From Gemmatimonadales bacterium (GTDB lineage Bacteria > Gemmatimonadota > Gemmatimonadetes > Gemmatimonadales > JACORV01), in NCBI GenBank assembly GCA_035502185.1, contig DATJUT010000058.1:1-39365 (forward strand): 39,365 nucleotides of DNA, written 5' to 3'. The notes beneath the pieces were generated by a model. That model worked only from the letters and a program-made list of their open reading frames with translations, was not told the DNA's origin and did no database searches. Each line of letters begins with the position of its first letter. The stretch's first letter is position 1. This document shows, piece by piece, positions 35,892 through 39,365 of the stretch. A program made the position numbers and the translations under genes.

Positions 35892-37136
35892 TCAGCCGGC
35901 CAGCGCGGGGATGCGGGCGTCGTCGGGATCCGCCCAGCGCTGATTGGGGAGGAGGGGCGCCCAGCCCGGGCGCAGGGGGTCCCGGTCGTAGGGGTAGGGG
36001 CCGAGGCGACGGAACAGCTCGTGGTACTCGGCCAGCTTGTCGCGGTCGAGCGTGACGCCGAGGCCGGGCGCGCTGGGCACCGCGATGGCGCCGCCCCGGT
36101 AGCGCAGCTTGCCGCCCGCGATCACGTCGTCCTTGAGGTGGTGGTAGTGCGCGTCCGCGGCGAAGCCGAGGTTCGGCAGCACGGCGCCCAGGTGCAGCAT
36201 CGTGGCGAGCTGGATGCCGAGCTCGCCCGAGGAGTGGACGCCGACGCCGAACTGGAAGGCCTCGCAGATGCCCGCGGCCTTCACGCAGGCGCGGATGCCG
36301 CCCCAGAACGTCGTGTCCAGGAGGATCACGTCCACGGCGGGATCGCGCACGTTGGCCGCCAGCTGCTCGAAGCCGACGATCACCGTGTTGGTCGCGAGGG
36401 GCATGCGCGCCTGCTGCCGGGTGCGGCGCATGCCGTCCATCCCGTACACCGGGTCCTCGAGGTAGTCGTTCGCGATGGTCTCGATCGCGCGGGCGAACCG
36501 GACCGCCTGCTCCGCCGACCACACGCCGTTGGGGTCGAAGCGCAGGGTGTCGCCGGGCAGGGCCTCGGCCACGGCGCGATAGCACGCCAGCTCGTAGTCG
36601 GGCGGGAAGACGCCGCCCTTGAGCTTGTGGGTGGCGAACCCGTGCTGCTGCTTCAGCGCCAGCGCCTCGGCCACCAGCTGGTCCGGGGTGCGAACCTCGC
36701 CGCCGCCGTCGGCCGCGTTGGCGTAGCGGAAGAACAGGTAGGAGGCGAACCGCACCTCGTCGCGCACCCGCCCGCCGAGGATGTCGCTGACCGGCGCGCC
36801 CCACTTCTGGCCCAGCAGGTCGAGGCACGCGAACTCGATCGCGGCCATGAGCTGGGTGCGGTTGTTGTACAGCGAGGCGGTCGGGTTGGCGATCTGGAAG
36901 CGCAGCTCCTCGAGGCCGGCCGGGTCGCGCCCCACCAGGTAGGGCTTGAGGCCCAGGACCGCGGCGGTCGCGCTCTCCCCGCCGCCGCCCAGCTCGCCGA
37001 GGCCGATCCGGCCGTCGTCGCTCTCGACCTCGACGATGGTCCGGACGAACCGTCCCCAGTGGCAGCCGTTGGCGTGGCGCAGGGGCGCCTGGAGGGGGAC
37101 GGTGACCGGGGTGGCCCGGATGTCGGCGATCTTCAT
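35892..37136 (-). CDS. Enolase-superfamily sugar-acid dehydratase, glucarate-dehydratase-like
   Basis: Expected to dehydrate an aldonic or aldaric acid to a keto-deoxy acid. Its 414 residues contain a capping domain plus a barrel with the superfamily residues: KxK (K171, K173), metal ligands D201, E227 and N250, and the D274-H301 dyad. The KxK motif, Asn as third ligand and HSSGELGIQ loop place it near glucarate dehydratase rather than mandelate racemase or mannonate dehydratase. The substrate is not certain. Glucarate would require a uronate dehydrogenase not seen here, and other sugar acids are possible. The ATG at 37136 lies 49 bases downstream of the operator-like site 37185-37205. Followed after 11 bases by GH67. 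Confidence 0.85.
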   Translation of the reverse strand: MKIADIRATPVTVPLQAPLRHANGCHWGRFVRTIVEVESDDGRIGLGELGGGGESATAAVLGLKPYLVGRDPAGLEELRFQIANPTASLYNNRTQLMAAIEFACLDLLGQKWGAPVSDILGGRVRDEVRFASYLFFRYANAADGGGEVRTPDQLVAEALALKQQHGFATHKLKGGVFPPDYELACYRAVAEALPGDTLRFDPNGVWSAEQAVRFARAIETIANDYLEDPVYGMDGMRRTRQQARMPLATNTVIVGFEQLAANVRDPAVDVILLDTTFWGGIRACVKAAGICEAFQFGVGVHSSGELGIQLATMLHLGAVLPNLGFAADAHYHHLKDDVIAGGKLRYRGGAIAVPSAPGLGVTLDRDKLAEYHELFRRLGPYPYDRDPLRPGWAPLLPNQRWADPDDARIPALAG

Positions 37137-37184
37137 CGTTCGCTCATGCGCTCGGTCCGCGGGGCGGGGCGCCCCGGCGGGCAG

Positions 37185-37205
37185 TGATCAGCTGATCTTA
37201 TCACC
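37185..37205. promoter_or_regulatory. Operator-like repeat upstream of the dehydratase gene
   Basis: Three TGAT/ATCA half-sites overlap here. The perfect 12-bp palindrome GATCAGCTGATC lies at 37186-37197. GCTGATCTTATCACC (37191-37205) matches the susC operator at 14 of 15 positions when read on the other strand. The 104-base gap holds an orphan TTGACA at 37239-37244, overlapping the exuT stop, with no -10 box at proper distance. Confidence 0.6.
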
Positions 37206-37240
37206 TGCCGCCGCCAAGGTGCCGCGCCGCCGGCGGGGTG

Positions 37241-38554
37241 TCAAGCGGCCGACAGCCGCGCCGGCTCCATGCGCGGCACCAGCAGGTGCATCACGCCCAG
37301 CGCGGCGAGGTAGAGGAACCCGAGCACGGCGAACACGGGCGCGTAGTTGCCGTGCGTCAGCTCGAGGATGGCGCCGGTCGCGCGCTGGAAGACGAACGAC
37401 GCGGCCATCCCGGCGAACCCCGCGAGGCTCGCCGCCGAGGCCACGACGGCGCGAGGGAAGAGGTCGCTGGGGAGCGTCAGGAGATTGGTCGACCACCACT
37501 GGTGCGCCGTGGCCGCCAGGCTCACGATGGCCACGGCCATCCACAGGCTGCCGGCGCGCGGCGCCACCATGGTGGGCACGATGGCGAGGGCGGCGACCAG
37601 CATGGCCAGCTTGCGTCCCCGGTTGACCGTCCAGCCGCGCTTGATGAGGGAGCCGGACGCCCACCCGCCCGCGAGCGAGCCGGCGCTGGCAGCGGAGTAG
37701 ATGACGATCAGCGGAAGGGGGAGGCCGAGCAGCTGCACGCCGAAGCGCGTGTCGAGGAACTTGGGGAGCCAGAACAGATAGAAGAACCAGACGGGGTCGG
37801 TCATCGCCTTGCCGACGATCAGCGCCCAGGTCTGGCGACGCCCCAGCAGCGAGCGCCACGGGAGGGCGGTCGTCGGGTCGGCGGGGTCGCTCCGGATGTA
37901 GGCCAGCTCCGCCGGCCTGAGGCGGGGATGGCGGGCCGGCTCGTGATAGACGGCCAGCCACCAGGTGAGCCAGATCAGGTCGAGCGTGCCCGTGGCGACG
38001 AACGCCCACCGCCAGCCGAGGCTGACGGTGATCCACGGCACGAAGGCCACCGCGACCACCACCGCGACGTTGGGCCCTGCGTTGAAGAGCCCGGTCGCCA
38101 GGGCACGCTCCTTCTTGGGAAACCACTCGGCCACCGCCCGCTGCGCGCCCGGGAAGTTCCCCGACTCGCCGAGGCCGAGCACGGCGCGGACCACCGAGAA
38201 GCCGGTGACGGTGCGCACCAGCGCGTGCGCCAGGGACGCCAGGCTCCAGGTTCCCACGGCCAGGGTGATGCCGCGCCGCACGCCGATCCGGTCCATGAGC
38301 CGGCCCATGAGCAGCATGCCGATGCCGTAGGCGGCGGTGAAGGTCGAGACGATCTTCGAGTAGTCCGTCTCGCTCCAGTGCAGCTCCCGGGTCAGCGTCG
38401 GCGCGAGGAGCCCGAGGACCTGGCGGTCGACGTAGTTGACCGTCATCGCGCCGAACAGCAGCGCCGCGATGGTCCAGCGGTACCCCAGGCCGGACGGCGC
38501 CGCCGCGCCGCCCGCGTCCGGTCCGGTCGTTCCGTCAGCGCTGTACCCGGCCAC
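37241..38554 (-). CDS. exuT: MFS hexuronate transporter, ExuT-like (ACS family)
   Basis: Inner-membrane proton symporter, probably for glucuronate or related acids. Its 437 residues have about 12 membrane segments. The anion:cation symporter signature is clear: [15 protein letters not shown] in helix 1, [14 protein letters not shown] in loop 2-3, and [34 protein letters not shown]. This matches ExuT-type carriers. The start is GTG 38554, with GAGGGAGA before it. The first 20 bases overlap the end of kdgK, so the two are coupled. A transporter for methylglucuronate released by the alpha-glucuronidases fits the context; the substrate itself is inferred. Confidence 0.92.
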   Translation of the reverse strand: MAGYSADGTTGPDAGGAAAPSGLGYRWTIAALLFGAMTVNYVDRQVLGLLAPTLTRELHWSETDYSKIVSTFTAAYGIGMLLMGRLMDRIGVRRGITLAVGTWSLASLAHALVRTVTGFSVVRAVLGLGESGNFPGAQRAVAEWFPKKERALATGLFNAGPNVAVVVAVAFVPWITVSLGWRWAFVATGTLDLIWLTWWLAVYHEPARHPRLRPAELAYIRSDPADPTTALPWRSLLGRRQTWALIVGKAMTDPVWFFYLFWLPKFLDTRFGVQLLGLPLPLIVIYSAASAGSLAGGWASGSLIKRGWTVNRGRKLAMLVAALAIVPTMVAPRAGSLWMAVAIVSLAATAHQWWSTNLLTLPSDLFPRAVVASAASLAGFAGMAASFVFQRATGAILELTHGNYAPVFAVLGFLYLAALGVMHLLVPRMEPARLSAA

Positions 38555-39365
38555 TGGCGTCTCCCTCGAGGAGTGTCTCGATCTCGGCCACGGTCGCCCG
38601 GTTGAAGTCGCCCGGCACGGAGTGCTTGAGGCACCCGGCCGCGGCCGCGAACTCCAGCGCCCGCTGGTCGTCGCCGGACGTCAGCAGTCCATAGATCAGG
38701 CCCGCGGCGAAGGCGTCGCCGCTTCCGACGCGATCGACGATGTTCGGGATGTCGTAGCGGCGGCTCACCAGGAAGCGCCGGCGGTCGTGCAGGCAGGCGC
38801 TCCAGCCGTTGTGGTCGGCGCCGCGGCTCTCGCGGAGCGTGATGACCTGCTTCTCCAGGTTGGGGAACGCCGCGAGCACGCGCTCGGCCAGCGTGCGCAC
38901 CCGGGCCTCGTCGAGCCGGCCGCCGGCCACGTCCAGCTCGGTCTCGATGCCGAGCGCCTGCTGGCAGTCCTCTTCGTTGGCGATCCCCACCTGCACGTGC
39001 GTCACCAGCTCGCGCATCACCTCGGGCGCGCGCTTCCCCCAGCGCCACAGGTTGGCGCGGTAGTTGTAGTCGCACGAGACGGTCACGCCGCGCGCGCGCG
39101 CCTCCCGCACCGCCGCGAGCGCCAGCCCGGCCGCCGTGGCGCTCAGGGCCGGCGTGATGCCGCTCAGGTGGAACCAGGCGGCGCCCGCGAAGACCTCGCC
39201 CCACGCGAAGTCGCCCGGCGCGGCCTCGGCCATCGCGGAGCCCGCGCGGTCGTAGACCACCCGGCTCGGCCGCTGCGCGGCGCCGGCCTCCAGGTAGTAG
39301 ATCCCCACTCGCGCGCCGGCGCGCCGCACCAGCCGGGTGTCCACGCCGAACCGGCGCAGCTCGGC
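38535..39365 (-). CDS. kdgK: 2-keto-3-deoxygluconate kinase, PfkB family (N-terminus cut by window edge)
   Basis: Phosphorylates 2-keto-3-deoxygluconate to KDPG, the step before aldolase cleavage to pyruvate and glyceraldehyde-3-phosphate. The frame stays open to the last base of the window, so only the C-terminal 276 or so residues are present; family members have about 310-350. Visible features are the KDG-kinase segment [42 protein letters not shown] and the PfkB signature with catalytic Asp in [13 protein letters not shown]. An ATG at 39344 exists but would remove the substrate-binding N-terminus, so it is not taken as the start. Fructokinase is less likely, given the YYLE and RANLW motifs and the uronate neighbours. 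Confidence 0.9.
   Translation of the reverse strand, partial: AELRRFGVDTRLVRRAGARVGIYYLEAGAAQRPSRVVYDRAGSAMAEAAPGDFAWGEVFAGAAWFHLSGITPALSATAAGLALAAVREARARGVTVSCDYNYRANLWRWGKRAPEVMRELVTHVQVGIANEEDCQQALGIETELDVAGGRLDEARVRTLAERVLAAFPNLEKQVITLRESRGADHNGWSACLHDRRRFLVSRRYDIPNIVDRVGSGDAFAAGLIYGLLTSGDDQRALEFAAAAGCLKHSVPGDFNRATVAEIETLLEGDASGRVQR

Overview
The window looks like chromosomal DNA of a very high-GC Gram-negative bacterium, most likely a member of the Gemmatimonadota. This is inferred from four things: the extreme GC in every gene; a SusC/SusD pair, as in Bacteroidota, but in a GC-rich genome with TTGACA-type promoters and GGAG-type ribosome sites; abundant GTG starts; and a small plug-like lipoprotein (15851-16267) of a kind I associate with that phylum. 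No tRNA, rRNA, CRISPR array, transposase or integrase was seen, and no gene-free gap exceeds 300 bases. Long open frames antisense to the genes are a GC artefact and were left out.

Left part (1-16.3 kb), housekeeping and accessory genes. A leftward run encodes a GAF protein, NAD-dependent DNA ligase LigA and a GH20 hexosaminidase. Divergent from it are two tandem, secreted, methionine-rich paralogues of unknown function (5337-6809). They converge on a leftward efflux operon (6906-11192: adaptor, MacB-like permease without ATPase, TolC-like channel). Rightward follow a hybrid histidine kinase and a zinc-ribbon membrane protein. A leftward trio follows (cyclopropane-fatty-acid synthase, DUF1697, CYTH), and then the divergent plug-like lipoprotein.

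Right part (16.3-39.4 kb), a glucuronoxylan and hexuronate utilisation locus, entirely on the minus strand. Its distal operon (32220 down to 16320) runs SusC, SusD, GH3, GPH-family sugar symporter, GH10 endoxylanase, FCD-type GntR regulator, GH115 alpha-glucuronidase, GH43 beta-xylosidase. Its proximal part (39365 down to 32504) runs KdgK (cut by the window edge), an ExuT-like hexuronate transporter, an enolase-superfamily sugar-acid dehydratase, GH67 alpha-glucuronidase and class I xylose isomerase XylA. The inferred flow is as follows. GH10 cuts xylan. SusCD imports oligomers. GH115 and GH67 remove (methyl)glucuronate. GH43 and GH3 release xylose. The symporter and ExuT carry products across the inner membrane. 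XylA and KdgK feed central metabolism. Xylulokinase, uronate isomerase and KDPG aldolase are not in the window.

Two regulatory sites in the locus share the 13-mer GGTGATAAGATCA. One lies just downstream of a strong promoter for susC (32336-32350) and the other upstream of the dehydratase gene (37185-37205). They are good candidates for operators of the GntR protein encoded inside the cluster. This regulon, the hairpin inside the long operon at 21821-21859, the cysteine-rich SusD and the methionine-rich tandem paralogues are the most interesting signals.
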